Below are positions 19,650 to 28,767 of a stretch of DNA of 64,000 nucleotides, piece after piece. The notes below the pieces were generated by a model, which made no database searches, had not been told where the DNA came from, and was given only the letters and a program-made list of their open reading frames with translations. Each line of letters starts with the position of its first letter. Position 1 is the first letter of the stretch. Both the position numbers and the translations under genes were made by a program. Source of the DNA: Parahaliea aestuarii (GTDB taxonomy: Bacteria; Pseudomonadota; Gammaproteobacteria; Pseudomonadales; Halieaceae); contig NZ_VRYZ01000005.1 in the NCBI RefSeq assembly GCF_008064635.1, positions 186,001 to 250,000 of the forward strand, written 5' to 3'.

Positions 19650-19820
19650 ATGTCTTTGGCCTTCCCACACTGATGCCGGGCGATTTTCGCCGGTGCGGTG
19701 TGACACCTGAACCTGCGAGGAGCTCCGTCAGTGCAGAGATTTGCTGAGCCTTCCATACCGGCCGTTTCCCGTGTCGGTTCCACAACCTGCCACCGCGAGG
19801 TCATCCGCCGTGGCGCCTGA
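19650..19820 (+). promoter_or_regulatory. speA leader with three overlapping small ORFs
   Basis: Three short frames follow one another: an ATG at 19650 with AGGA upstream encodes 7 residues and stops at 19673; its TGA overlaps an ATG (TGATG) opening a 24-residue frame to 19747; a GTG at 19731, eight bases after a good AGGAG (19718-19722), encodes 29 residues to 19820. The last one overlaps the preferred speA start at 19810. Frames two and three each contain adjacent Arg codons (CGC CGG and CGC CGT). A bulged hairpin (CCGG...CCGG, 19676-19693) lies in frame two. A translation-coupled regulatory leader is inferred, not proven. Confidence 0.4.
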
Positions 19821-21732
19821 ACTCCCTCCGGGCTGGAGCCCGGCCCATAGCAGCGCCCTCTACGGCATCGACGCCTGGGGTGCGCCTTACTATTCCGTCA
19901 ACGGCAACGGCGAAGTCCAGGCTCTGGTGGAGCAGGGCGACGATACCGTTGCCGTGTCCATTCTCGACATTGTCGAAGGCATGCGCGCCCGCCATCTCGA
20001 CATGCCGGCGGTGCTGCGTATCCGCAACGTGCTGGATCATCGCATTGCCGTGTTGAACGAGTCATTCGGGCGCGCCATCGCCGAAGGCGGCTACAACAAC
20101 GTGTACCGCGGCGTGTTCCCGATCAAGGTGAACCAGCAGTGCCACGTGATCGAGGAAATCGCCGACTACGGCCGCCGCTATCACCACGGTTTCGAGGCGG
20201 GCAGTAAAGCGGAACTCATCATCGCCCTCAGCCAGCTGCGCGACACCGAGTCGCTGGTGGTCTGCAACGGTTACAAAGACGCCGAGTTCATCGACCTCGG
20301 CCTCTACGCGCGGCGCATGGGCTACCCGGTCTTTTTCGTGCTGGAGTCCCTGCACGAGTTGCGGGTCATCATCGAGCGCAGCCGCCACCTGGGTATCGAG
20401 CCGCTGATAGGCGTGCGCATGCGCAGCGCAACGAAAGTGGATGGGCACTGGAGCCAGGACAGCGGCGATCGCTCGATTTTCGGTCTTTCCACCACCGCCC
20501 TGCTGCAGGTGGCGGCGGAGCTGCGCGAGGCGGGCATGCTGCACTGCCTGCAGATGCTGCACTGCCACCTCGGTTCCCAGGTGCCCAATATCCGCAATGT
20601 GCGCAGCGGCGTGCTGGAGGCCTGCCAGTTCTATGCCGGACTGGTGGCGGAGGGCGCCCCCATGGGCTACCTCGACCTCGGCGGCGGCCTGGCGGTGGAC
20701 TACGAGGGCGCCAGCGCCAATTCCACCCACAGCATGAACTACCAGCTTGACGAATACTGCGTGAATATCGTCGAGACGGTGCGCGAAACCCTGGATCCGC
20801 TGGAGATTGCGCACCCGGTGCTGGTGAGCGAATCCGGTCGCGCCACGGTGGCCTACTCTTCCATGCTGCTGTTTAACGTGCTGGACGTGCGTGACACCCG
20901 GCCGGGGAACATTCCCGCACAGGCACCCGAGGAAAGCTCCGAGTTCATTGCCCACCTGCTGGACGTGTTGGCGCGCGTGGATATCGATAGCTACCAGGAG
21001 TGCTATAACGACGCCATCTTCTACCGCGACGAGACGCGGGAGCTGTTTCATCGCGGCCAGGCCAGCCTGCGCGACCGGGCTCTGGCGGAGGATATCTGCC
21101 TGGCGGTGATGCAGGCCATCAACGCCCTGCTGCCGCAACTGGAGCGGGTGCCGGCGGATCTTGAGAGCCTGCCGGAACAGCTGTCGGATATCTACTACGG
21201 CAACTTCAGCCTGTTCCAGTCACTGCCCGACATCTGGGCGATTGAGCAGGTTTTCCCCATCATGCCGATTCACCGACTCGACGAGGAACCGCGGCGAGAG
21301 GCTATCCTGGCAGACCTGACCTGTGACTGCGACGGCCGCATAGACCAATTTACCCTGCCGGGTGGCCTGCGAAACACGCTGCCCCTGCACGCCCTGCGCG
21401 AGGGGGAAGACTACTACCTCGGCGTCTTCCTGGTGGGTGCCTATCAGGAAACCCTGGGCGACCTGCACAACCTGTTCGGCGATACCAATGTGGTAAGCGT
21501 GTCGATCAATCCCGACGGCAGCTTCGACTTCGTGCGCGAATTCCACGGCGACAGCATCGCCGATGTGCTCAGCTACGTGGAGTACGAACCCAAGCACATG
21601 CAGGAACAGTTCCGCAAGGTCGCGGAAGACGCCGTGCGCAGTGGCCGTATCAGCGTGGCCGAACGCCAGCGCATTCTCCAGGCCTTCCGCGAGAGCCTGC
21701 AGGGCTACACTTACTTCGAACATCATTCCTGA
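19810..21732 (+). CDS. speA: Biosynthetic arginine decarboxylase
   Basis: SpeA converts arginine to agmatine, the entry to putrescine by way of agmatine. It is a group IV (alanine-racemase fold) PLP enzyme: the PLP lysine is in GVFPIKVNQQ (Lys106), with FEAGSKAEL, LHCHLGSQ, YLDLGGGLAVDYEG and the C-terminal DITCDSDG-like DLTCDCDGRID. The GTG at 19810 gives 640 residues, close to the 636 known for P. aeruginosa, and is preceded by GCGAGG. In-frame TTG (19741) and GTG (19771) codons would add 13-23 residues but lack good ribosome sites. Two further polyamine genes follow. No agmatinase or agmatine deiminase gene is in the window. Confidence 0.95.
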   Translation: MAPELPPGWSPAHSSALYGIDAWGAPYYSVNGNGEVQALVEQGDDTVAVSILDIVEGMRARHLDMPAVLRIRNVLDHRIAVLNESFGRAIAEGGYNNVYRGVFPIKVNQQCHVIEEIADYGRRYHHGFEAGSKAELIIALSQLRDTESLVVCNGYKDAEFIDLGLYARRMGYPVFFVLESLHELRVIIERSRHLGIEPLIGVRMRSATKVDGHWSQDSGDRSIFGLSTTALLQVAAELREAGMLHCLQMLHCHLGSQVPNIRNVRSGVLEACQFYAGLVAEGAPMGYLDLGGGLAVDYEGASANSTHSMNYQLDEYCVNIVETVRETLDPLEIAHPVLVSESGRATVAYSSMLLFNVLDVRDTRPGNIPAQAPEESSEFIAHLLDVLARVDIDSYQECYNDAIFYRDETRELFHRGQASLRDRALAEDICLAVMQAINALLPQLERVPADLESLPEQLSDIYYGNFSLFQSLPDIWAIEQVFPIMPIHRLDEEPRREAILADLTCDCDGRIDQFTLPGGLRNTLPLHALREGEDYYLGVFLVGAYQETLGDLHNLFGDTNVVSVSINPDGSFDFVREFHGDSIADVLSYVEYEPKHMQEQFRKVAEDAVRSGRISVAERQRILQAFRESLQGYTYFEHHS

Positions 21733-21743
21733 CAGGAGGATTC

Positions 21744-22964
21744 ATGGCAAAGGTAATTATTATCGGCGCCGGCGGCGTCGGCGGCGTTGTGGCCCACAAG
21801 TGTGCGCAGCTGCCGGAGGTGTTCAGTGACATCCTGCTGGCGAGCCGCACCGAGGCCAAGTGCAAGGCGATTGCCGAGCAGATCGGGCGCCCCATTCGCA
21901 CCGCCCAGGTGGATGCGGATAACGTCGCCGAGCTCACCGCCCTGCTGGAGAAAGAGCAACCGGAGCTGGTGATCAACGTGGCCTTGCCCTACCAGGACCT
22001 GTCGATCATGGACGCCTGTCTCAACGCCGGCGTGAACTACCTGGACACCGCCAACTACGAGCCGCCGGACACCGCCAGGTTCGAGTACCACTGGCAGTGG
22101 GCCTATCGGGAGCGCTTCGAGCAGGCCGGGCTGACCGCGCTGCTGGGCAGCGGCTTCGACCCGGGCGCCACCAACATGTTTACCGCCTATCTGGCCAAAC
22201 ACTACTTCGACGAGATCGAGGAACTGGACATCATCGATGTCAACGGCGGCGACCACGGCTACCCCTTCGCCACCAACTTCAACCCGGAGATCAATATCCG
22301 CGAAGTGAGCGCCGAGTGCCGCCACTGGGAGGGCGGGCAGTTCGTGACTACGCCGCCGATGTCGAAAATGGCACGCTTCGAGTGCCCCGACGAGGTGGGC
22401 AGCTACAACATCTACCGCATGTACCACGAGGAACTGGAGTCGCTGGCCAAGCACTTCCCCTCGCTCAAGCGCGCCCAGTTCTGGATGAGCTTCGGCGACA
22501 GCTATCTCAAGCACCTGGAAGTACTGGGCAATGTCGGCATGACAGGTATCGAGCCGGTGGAGTACAACGGTGTCGAGGTTGTGCCGATCCAGTTCCTGGC
22601 CAAGCTGCTGCCCGACCCGTCAACACTGGGGCCGCGCACCAAGGGCAAGACTTGCATCGGCTGTATCGTGCGCGGCAGGAAGGACGGTCAGGAGAAGGTG
22701 ATGTACCTCTACAACATCTGCGACCATGAGGCCTGCTATGCCGAGGTGCAGTCCCAGGCGATTTCCTACACCACCGGGGTGCCGGCCATGATCGGCGCCA
22801 AGATGATCCTGGAAGGCCACTGGAAACGACCCGGCGTGTGGAACATGGAGCAGTGCGACCCGGATCCCTTCATGGCGGACATGAACCAGTACGGCCTGTC
22901 CTGGCAGGTAGTGGAACTGGACCCCGGTTTCCGCCTGGACGTGCGCAAAGGCGCGGAACTCTGA
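21744..22964 (+). CDS. Carboxynorspermidine (carboxyspermidine) dehydrogenase, saccharopine dehydrogenase family
   Basis: The 406-residue protein starts with a Rossmann motif (VIIIGAGGVGGVVAHKC) and has LLGSGFDPGATN and the C-terminal half of the saccharopine-dehydrogenase-like family. Enzymes of this type join aspartate semialdehyde to a diamine (diaminopropane or putrescine) with NADPH. The 11-base gap to speA and the directly following nspC make this role much more likely than lysine metabolism. An AGGAGG site precedes the ATG. Which diamine is used cannot be read from sequence. Confidence 0.9.
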   Translation: MAKVIIIGAGGVGGVVAHKCAQLPEVFSDILLASRTEAKCKAIAEQIGRPIRTAQVDADNVAELTALLEKEQPELVINVALPYQDLSIMDACLNAGVNYLDTANYEPPDTARFEYHWQWAYRERFEQAGLTALLGSGFDPGATNMFTAYLAKHYFDEIEELDIIDVNGGDHGYPFATNFNPEINIREVSAECRHWEGGQFVTTPPMSKMARFECPDEVGSYNIYRMYHEELESLAKHFPSLKRAQFWMSFGDSYLKHLEVLGNVGMTGIEPVEYNGVEVVPIQFLAKLLPDPSTLGPRTKGKTCIGCIVRGRKDGQEKVMYLYNICDHEACYAEVQSQAISYTTGVPAMIGAKMILEGHWKRPGVWNMEQCDPDPFMADMNQYGLSWQVVELDPGFRLDVRKGAEL

Positions 22965-22976
22965 GTGGAAATCTAA

Positions 22977-24152
22977 GTGGAAATCAATCAGTTCACTGAC
23001 TTCTCGCGGCTGGACCTGTCGCGTCTGCCTTCGCCCTGCTATGTGGTGGACGAGGTGGCGGTGGAGCGCAATCTGCGCATTCTCGCCGACGTGGCAGAGC
23101 GCAGCGGCGCCAGGGTGCTGTCGGCCCTGAAGGCCTTCAGTATGTGGCACTTTGCGCCGCTGGTATCGCGCTACCTGAGCGGCACCTGCGCCTCCGGCCT
23201 GCACGAGGCCCAATTGGGCCGCGAGTTCTACCAGGGGGAGGTGCACGTGTTCGGCGCCGCCTACAGCGAGGCCGACCTGGAGCAGATCCTGGCGATCACC
23301 GATCACCTGGTGTTCAACAGCTGCGGCCAGTGGCAGCGCGCCCAACCACTGGTGCAGGCCGCGCTGGCGCGGCGGCCCGGCCTGAAGTTCGGCCTGCGGA
23401 TCAACCCGGAGCACTCGGAGGGCGACGTCGCCATCTACGATCCCTGCGCGCCCGGCTCGCGTCTGGGCATTCCCCTGTCACAACTGGATGAGTCGGTACT
23501 GGAGGGCATCTCCGGGCTGCATTTCCACACCCTCTGCGAGCAGGATTTCCCGCCCCTGCAGCGCACCCTCGCGGCAGTGGAGGAGCGCTTCGGCCATCTG
23601 CTGGGACGGATGGAGTGGGTCAATTTCGGCGGCGGTCACCACATTACCCGGCCGGACTACCAGGTCGATGCGCTGGTGGACTGTATCCGCCAGTTCTCCG
23701 CCCGCCACGGCGTGCAGGTGTACCTGGAGCCGGGCGAGGCGGTGGCCATTGGCACCGGGGTGTTGATGGCCTCGGTGCTCGATACCACCTGGAACGGACT
23801 CGACCAGGCCATCCTGGATACCTCCGCCACCTGCCACATGCCGGACGTGCTGGAGATGCCCTATCGGCCGGGCATCTACGGCGCGGGGGAGGCGGGGGAG
23901 CGCGGGCACGACTATCGCCTCGGCGGCCTGACCTGCCTGGCCGGGGATGTGATCGGTGATTACAGTTTCGACGCCCCCCTGCAGGTGGGCCAGCGCCTGC
24001 TGTTTCAGGACATGGCCCACTACACCATGGTGAAAACCACCACCTTCAACGGTTGCGGCTTGCCCGCCATCGCGGTGTGGAACTCGCAAACGGACGAGCT
24101 CGAGGTCATCCGCGAGTTCGGCTACGACGATTTTCGCCAGCGCCTGTCCTGA
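22977..24152 (+). CDS. nspC: Carboxynorspermidine decarboxylase
   Basis: NspC decarboxylates carboxynorspermidine or carboxyspermidine, completing the aspartate-semialdehyde route to (nor)spermidine. It is an alanine-racemase-fold PLP enzyme: the PLP lysine is in LSALKAFS, followed by GLRINPEHSEGD, SRLGIP, GLHFHTLCEQ and FGGGHHITRPDY, with the second active-site Cys probably in TSATCHMPDVLEMPYRP. The 391 residues are of normal length. The GTG start sits in a tandem repeat (22964-22985) directly after an in-frame TAA. There is no good ribosome site, so coupling to the upstream gene is likely. Confidence 0.94.
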   Translation: MEINQFTDFSRLDLSRLPSPCYVVDEVAVERNLRILADVAERSGARVLSALKAFSMWHFAPLVSRYLSGTCASGLHEAQLGREFYQGEVHVFGAAYSEADLEQILAITDHLVFNSCGQWQRAQPLVQAALARRPGLKFGLRINPEHSEGDVAIYDPCAPGSRLGIPLSQLDESVLEGISGLHFHTLCEQDFPPLQRTLAAVEERFGHLLGRMEWVNFGGGHHITRPDYQVDALVDCIRQFSARHGVQVYLEPGEAVAIGTGVLMASVLDTTWNGLDQAILDTSATCHMPDVLEMPYRPGIYGAGEAGERGHDYRLGGLTCLAGDVIGDYSFDAPLQVGQRLLFQDMAHYTMVKTTTFNGCGLPAIAVWNSQTDELEVIREFGYDDFRQRLS

Positions 24153-24181
24153 GCCTGCCTGTGTGAGCCGCGTCCGCGCGG

Positions 24182-24991
24182 CTACTCCCTGAAATAGACC
24201 AACTGGTGGGTGCTGGCCAGCAACTGGCCGGACTCACTCCACAACTCGGCTGACTGGTCGTGATAGCCCTTGTGGAAGCGGTTGCCCCAGGCCCGTCCCA
24301 GCAGGAAGCGGTCCCCCTGCCGTTCGAGTTCGGCGCCGTCGGCGTGGAAGTAGGTGGTCAGGCTCACGGTACCCACCGGTACAAACTGTGGCCGGCGCAC
24401 AAACACCCGTGGGAAGAAGTTATCGGCGAGCGCCGCCAGGGCCGGGAAGTCCAGCGCCCGCGGCGGGTTGTCGCGAATCCACAGCACGGTTTCCGAACTG
24501 TCACTGGCCTCCGGCGCCTGCGCCAGGAAGCCCATTCCGCCGCGCACCACCCGCATTTCATAGTTGCTCACCCAGCGTGGCAGATGTTCCGAGGCCAGGG
24601 AGGGCGCTTCTGCTGCCGGCGGCACATCGGGAAAGCGGCGCTCCAGGTCCGCCCAGGTATCCCGGCGCAGGGCAAAGATGGCGCTGGCGGTTACCGGGAT
24701 TTCGCCATTTTGGTGCAATTCTATCTGCCAGTGCTGGGAGGAGCGGTTGGTGCGCGTGGGGCGGGCCACCACCGCAAAGGGTTCCTCGCCCACCGGGCCG
24801 CCAAAATTGACGGTCAGCGACAGCGGGTCCCCCAGGCGGTCGGCAGAGAGGCAGGGGGCATTCAGCATCACCGCTGCGAGTACGCCGCCGAAGGGGCCGA
24901 TGAAGTTGGCGTAGTCCGTGGGTATCTGGCCTTGGAAGGTATTCTCGCCATCGCTGCGGAGGGCGATGGCGCGGTCCAGGGGGTGTGACAT
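24182..24991 (-). CDS. Acyl-CoA thioesterase family protein (double hotdog, TesB-like)
   Basis: The 269-residue protein has the layout of the TesB/thioesterase-like family with two hotdog repeats: an N-terminal FIGPFGGVLAAVMLNA helix (GG.. hotdog helix), TVNFGGPVGEEPF and TRTNRSSQHWQIEL, then a C-terminal TYFHADGAELERQGDRFLLGRAWGNRFHKGYHDQ region ending TSHQL-like STHQLVYF. It probably hydrolyses acyl-CoAs in the cytosol; the substrate is unknown. It is convergent with nspC and divergent from prkA. Confidence 0.82.
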   Translation of the reverse strand: MSHPLDRAIALRSDGENTFQGQIPTDYANFIGPFGGVLAAVMLNAPCLSADRLGDPLSLTVNFGGPVGEEPFAVVARPTRTNRSSQHWQIELHQNGEIPVTASAIFALRRDTWADLERRFPDVPPAAEAPSLASEHLPRWVSNYEMRVVRGGMGFLAQAPEASDSSETVLWIRDNPPRALDFPALAALADNFFPRVFVRRPQFVPVGTVSLTTYFHADGAELERQGDRFLLGRAWGNRFHKGYHDQSAELWSESGQLLASTHQLVYFRE

Positions 24992-25385
24992 GGGCTTTCC
25001 TTCTGGGAAATCAGGGGACAGGGTGCAATAGCGAGCGGCCCGTTATAGCAGTGGCGACATCGGCGCCGCAAGATAGCGGGGTGACGCAAAGTTGACGGCG
25101 CGGTGTGCAAGGTTGCAACGGGCAGAGGGTGGGAACAATTATTGCAGCGTGTAACGTGGGTGTCCGGGGACGATGGTGCCGGGATGGCAGGCGGTAAACC
25201 GGCGGCAACGCCCGCTGCAGTTAGCCGCATTCAGGCGCTGCAGATCGCCCTATTAAAAAAGGTTTTCTGCGTAAAATCACGCATTAAATTTTCAATCTTC
25301 GTCTTCTTAGCGCTTGAAATTCCTGTATGCTGAGGACGAGTCTTCAGTGAGTTTTCTTTGTCCAGGGACAGGGAGGAATAGAACG
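24992..25385. other. 394-base divergent intergenic region, thioesterase / prkA
   Basis: No gene is evident. A palindrome TGCAAGGTTGCA lies at 25106-25117. An AT-rich stretch (about 25250-25330) includes a short inverted repeat TGCGT-AAAATC-ACGCA (25268-25283) and TATGCT (25326-25331), a possible -10 for prkA without a recognisable -35, as is often seen with RpoS-type promoters. A GGAGG ribosome site lies about ten bases before the prkA ATG. Confidence 0.5.
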
Positions 25386-27308
25386 ATGAGCCTATTCAAT
25401 CACTATCAGGACCGCTACGAATCCACGCGCGAGGAAGAGTGCAGCCTTCAGGAGTACCTGGAGTTGTGCAAGTCCGATCCCAGTGTCTACGCGTCCGCCG
25501 CCGAGCGTATGTTGCTCGCGATCGGCGAGCCGGAAGTGGTGGATACCTCCAAGGACCCTCGCCTCAGCCGTATCTTCGCCAACAAGGTCATCAAGCGCTA
25601 CAAGGCTTTTGACGAATTCTACGGCATGGAAGAGTGCGTCCAGAAAATCGTCTCCTACTTTCGCCATGCCGCCCAGGGGCTGGAGGAACGCAAGCAGATT
25701 CTCTATCTGCTGGGGCCGGTGGGCGGCGGCAAGTCGTCACTCGCCGAACGCCTCAAGCAGCTGATGGAGCGCCAGCCCATCTACTGCATCAAGGGCTCGC
25801 CGGTGTTCGAGTCGCCACTGGGCCTGTTCAACGCGGACGAGGACGGCCAGATACTCGAGGACGAGTACGGCATCCCCCGGCGCTACCTGAAATCGGTAAT
25901 GTCCCCCTGGGCGGTGAAGCGCCTGCATGAGTTTCACGGCGATATCAGCCAGTTCAAGGTGGTCAAGGTGTTTCCGTCGATACTCGACCAGGTCGGCATA
26001 TCCAAAACCGAACCGGGCGACGAGAACAACCAGGATATCTCTTCACTGGTGGGCAAGGTGGATATCCGCAAACTCGAACACTTCGCCCAGTCCGATCCCG
26101 ATGCCTATTCCTACTCCGGTGGCATGTGTCTCGCCAACCAGGGGCTGATGGAATTCGTCGAGATGTTCAAGGCGCCGATCAAGGTACTGCACCCGCTGCT
26201 GACGGCGACCCAGGAGGGCAATTACAACGGCACCGAGAGCATCGGCGGCATTCCCTTTGAGGGCATTGTGCTGGCCCACTCCAACGAATCCGAGTGGCAG
26301 TCTTTCAAGAACAACAAGAACAACGAGGCCTTTATCGACCGGGTTTCCATCGTCAAGGTGCCGTACTGCCTGCGGGTGACGGAAGAGATCAAGATCTACG
26401 AAAAACTGCTGCAGAACAGTTCCCTGCACGAGGCGCCCTGCGCACCGGATACACTGGATATCCTGGCCCAGTTCAGCGTGCTGTCGCGCCTCAAGGAGCC
26501 GGAGAACTCCAGCATTTACTCCAAGATGCGCATCTACGACGGCGAGTCCCTCAAGGATCGCGACCCGAAGGCCAAGTCCATTGCCGAGTACCGGGACAAC
26601 GCTGGCGTCAACGAAGGTATGAACGGCCTGTCGACCCGCTTTGCCTTCAAGGTCCTGTCACAGGTGTTCAACTTCGACGCTGTGGAGGTGGCCGCCAACC
26701 CGGTGCACCTGCTGTATGTACTGGAAACCGCCATCGAACAGGAGCAGTTCCCCCAGGAGACCCACGATCGCTACCTAAACTTCATCAAGGAGTGGCTGAC
26801 GCCGAACTACGTCGAGTTCATCGGCAAGGAAATCCAGACGGCCTATCTTGAGAGCTACGCCGAATACGGCCAGAACCTGTTCGACCGCTACGTCACCTAC
26901 GCCGACTTCTGGGTGCAGGATCAGGAATACCGCGACCCGGAAACCGGCGAGATACTCAGCCGCTCGGCGCTCAACGACGAACTCGAGAAGATCGAGAAGC
27001 CGGCCGGGATTTCCAACCCCAAGGACTTCCGCTCCGAGATCGTCAACTTCACCCTGCGCGCGCGGGCCAACAACGAGGGGCGCAACCCGCGGTGGACCAG
27101 CTACGAGAAGCTGCGCACCGTGATCGAGAAGAAGATGTTCGCCAGCACCGAAGACTTGCTGCCGGTTATCTCCTTCAACGCCAAGGCCTCCGCCGAGGAC
27201 AAGAAGAAGCACTCCGACTTCGTCGAACGCATGGTCGATCGCGGGTACACCGAGAAGCAGGTGCGGCTGTTGTCCGAGTGGTATCTGCGGGTGAGGAAAT
27301 CGCAGTAG
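25386..27308 (+). CDS. prkA: PrkA family serine protein kinase (YeaG)
   Basis: PrkA/YeaG proteins combine an AAA-type ATPase domain with a C-terminal kinase-like region and act in stationary-phase and nutrient stress. The 640-residue protein has Walker A at LLGPVGGGKSSLAERL, the PrkA hallmarks KGSPVFESPLGLF and EFVEMFKAPIKVLHPLLTATQEGNY, and DRVSIVKVPYCL. The ATG at 25386 follows GGGAGGAATAGAACG; an upstream in-frame extension to 25314 lacks a site and is rejected. It is first in the prkA-yeaH-spoVR set conserved in many non-sporulating proteobacteria. Confidence 0.96.
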   Translation: MSLFNHYQDRYESTREEECSLQEYLELCKSDPSVYASAAERMLLAIGEPEVVDTSKDPRLSRIFANKVIKRYKAFDEFYGMEECVQKIVSYFRHAAQGLEERKQILYLLGPVGGGKSSLAERLKQLMERQPIYCIKGSPVFESPLGLFNADEDGQILEDEYGIPRRYLKSVMSPWAVKRLHEFHGDISQFKVVKVFPSILDQVGISKTEPGDENNQDISSLVGKVDIRKLEHFAQSDPDAYSYSGGMCLANQGLMEFVEMFKAPIKVLHPLLTATQEGNYNGTESIGGIPFEGIVLAHSNESEWQSFKNNKNNEAFIDRVSIVKVPYCLRVTEEIKIYEKLLQNSSLHEAPCAPDTLDILAQFSVLSRLKEPENSSIYSKMRIYDGESLKDRDPKAKSIAEYRDNAGVNEGMNGLSTRFAFKVLSQVFNFDAVEVAANPVHLLYVLETAIEQEQFPQETHDRYLNFIKEWLTPNYVEFIGKEIQTAYLESYAEYGQNLFDRYVTYADFWVQDQEYRDPETGEILSRSALNDELEKIEKPAGISNPKDFRSEIVNFTLRARANNEGRNPRWTSYEKLRTVIEKKMFASTEDLLPVISFNAKASAEDKKKHSDFVERMVDRGYTEKQVRLLSEWYLRVRKSQ

Positions 27309-27357
27309 GGCAGCGAGGCAAGAGCAAAGGAATTTGGCACCAAAGCAGGCGGAGGGG

Positions 27358-27450
27358 CGTGTATTTGGCTGAAGCGACCCTATGAGGCAGGACGCCGAAT
27401 AGGAGCGTACATGGATGTATTCACAGCGTGTCGCGGAAGCCAAATACACG
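27358..27450. repeat. Palindromic intergenic element between prkA and yeaH
   Basis: A perfect 13-base inverted repeat, CGTGTATTTGGCT (27358-27370) and AGCCAAATACACG (27438-27450), brackets 67 bases. At its centre TACATGGATGTA (27408-27419) is a further palindrome. The form recalls dispersed extragenic palindromic elements, but no second copy was seen in this window, so dispersal is a guess. There is no poly-T tract, so it is not a standard terminator. It separates two genes that normally work together. Confidence 0.6.
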
Positions 27451-27489
27451 GGCCTTCGCCGGTAGTCGAAGCCGCCCGGAGGTAATGCA

Positions 27490-28749
27490 GTGGGATTTTT
27501 GATCGATCGCCGCAACAACCCCAAACAGAAAAGCGCCGTCAATCGCCAGCGCTTCCTGCGCCGCTATCGCGAACAGATTCAGCGCTCTGTCTCTGACAGT
27601 CTCAAAGGTCGACACATCACCGACAATGATCGCGGTGAACAGATATCGATTCCCACCAAGGATATCGGCGAGCCGCAGTTCCACCACGGCCGCGGCGGCC
27701 AGATTACCCACGTAGTCCCGGGCAACGAAGAGTACACTCGCGGCGATCGCATCGCCCGCCCCCAGGGCGGTAGTGGCGCGGGCGGGCAGCAGGGCAGTCC
27801 CGATGGCGAGGGCATGGATGACTTCGTGTTCCAGATCAACCAGCAGGAGTTTCTCGACGTCCTGTTCGACGATATGGAACTGCCCAACCTGACCAAGCGG
27901 CAATTGTCCGGGCTGGAGGAATTCCAGCGCCGGCGGGGCGGCTTCGCCTCTGATGGTACGCCTGCCAATCTCAGTATCGTGCGTTCCCTGCGCTCAGCCA
28001 CAGCGCGCCGGATAGCACTCGGTGCCGGCCGCCGGCGCGAACTGCGCGAACTGGAGGAAGAGCTCGCCGCGCTGCCGGAGGCTCCCGAACATGAGGCGCG
28101 GCGGTCGGAACTCGGCGAACGTATCGAGGCGCTGCGAGAAGCCCTCTCGCGCATTCCCTTCCTGGACGACGTCGATATCCGCTTTCACCGGCACTACAAC
28201 GAGCCGATCCCCCATTCCAAGGCGGTGATGTTCTGCGTGATGGATGTGTCCGGCTCCATGGACCAGGCTACCAAGGACCTGGCGAAGCGCTTCTACATTC
28301 TGCTGTACCTGTTCCTGTCGCGGAACTACGACCGCACCGAACTGGTGTTTATCCGTCACCATACGGTGGCCAAGGAGGTCGACGAAGAGGAGTTCTTCAA
28401 TTCGCGGGAAACCGGCGGCACTGTGGTATCCAGTGCGCTGGAACTGATGAAGAATATTATCGAGGCGCGTTATTCGCCGGCCGAGTGGAATATTTATGGT
28501 GCGCAGGCTTCCGATGGCGACAACTGGCCCGACGACGCCCAGCGCAGTACAGCGCTGATCCGGCAGATACTGCCCCTGTGCCAGTACTATGCCTACGTGG
28601 AAATTACCGAAAGTGGCGACAAACCCCTGTGGCAGACCTACTCGGGGCTGGAGAGCGAGTGGCGGGATGTGTTCGCCATGCAGCATATTACCGGTCCGGG
28701 GGATATTTACCCCGTCTTTCACGAACTGTTTCGCAAGCAGAGCGCCTGA
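27490..28749 (+). CDS. yeaH: YeaH/YhbH family protein (DUF444, VWA-like)
   Basis: The 419-residue protein starts [23 protein letters not shown] in the usual way (N-terminal basic region), has a glycine-rich segment near residue 90, and a C-terminal VWA-like domain with a MIDAS-type motif DVSGSMDQ and [13 protein letters not shown]. Members are co-regulated with the PrkA kinase under stress; the molecular role is poorly known. GTG start with GGAGG eight bases upstream. spoVR follows after 18 bases. Confidence 0.94.
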   Translation: MGFLIDRRNNPKQKSAVNRQRFLRRYREQIQRSVSDSLKGRHITDNDRGEQISIPTKDIGEPQFHHGRGGQITHVVPGNEEYTRGDRIARPQGGSGAGGQQGSPDGEGMDDFVFQINQQEFLDVLFDDMELPNLTKRQLSGLEEFQRRRGGFASDGTPANLSIVRSLRSATARRIALGAGRRRELRELEEELAALPEAPEHEARRSELGERIEALREALSRIPFLDDVDIRFHRHYNEPIPHSKAVMFCVMDVSGSMDQATKDLAKRFYILLYLFLSRNYDRTELVFIRHHTVAKEVDEEEFFNSRETGGTVVSSALELMKNIIEARYSPAEWNIYGAQASDGDNWPDDAQRSTALIRQILPLCQYYAYVEITESGDKPLWQTYSGLESEWRDVFAMQHITGPGDIYPVFHELFRKQSA

Positions 28750-28767
28750 CCAGGGAGTTGGCAAGAC

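Noticed and set aside
24166-24183. Hairpin AGCCGCG-TCCG-CGCGGCT between nspC and the thioesterase gene
   Set aside because: A good stem, but without a T-run on either strand and overlapping the thioesterase stop; not strong enough to call a terminator.
25092-25097. TTGACG as a -35 box for prkA
   Set aside because: No -10-like hexamer lies 16-18 bases downstream, and the start would be almost 300 bases from the gene.
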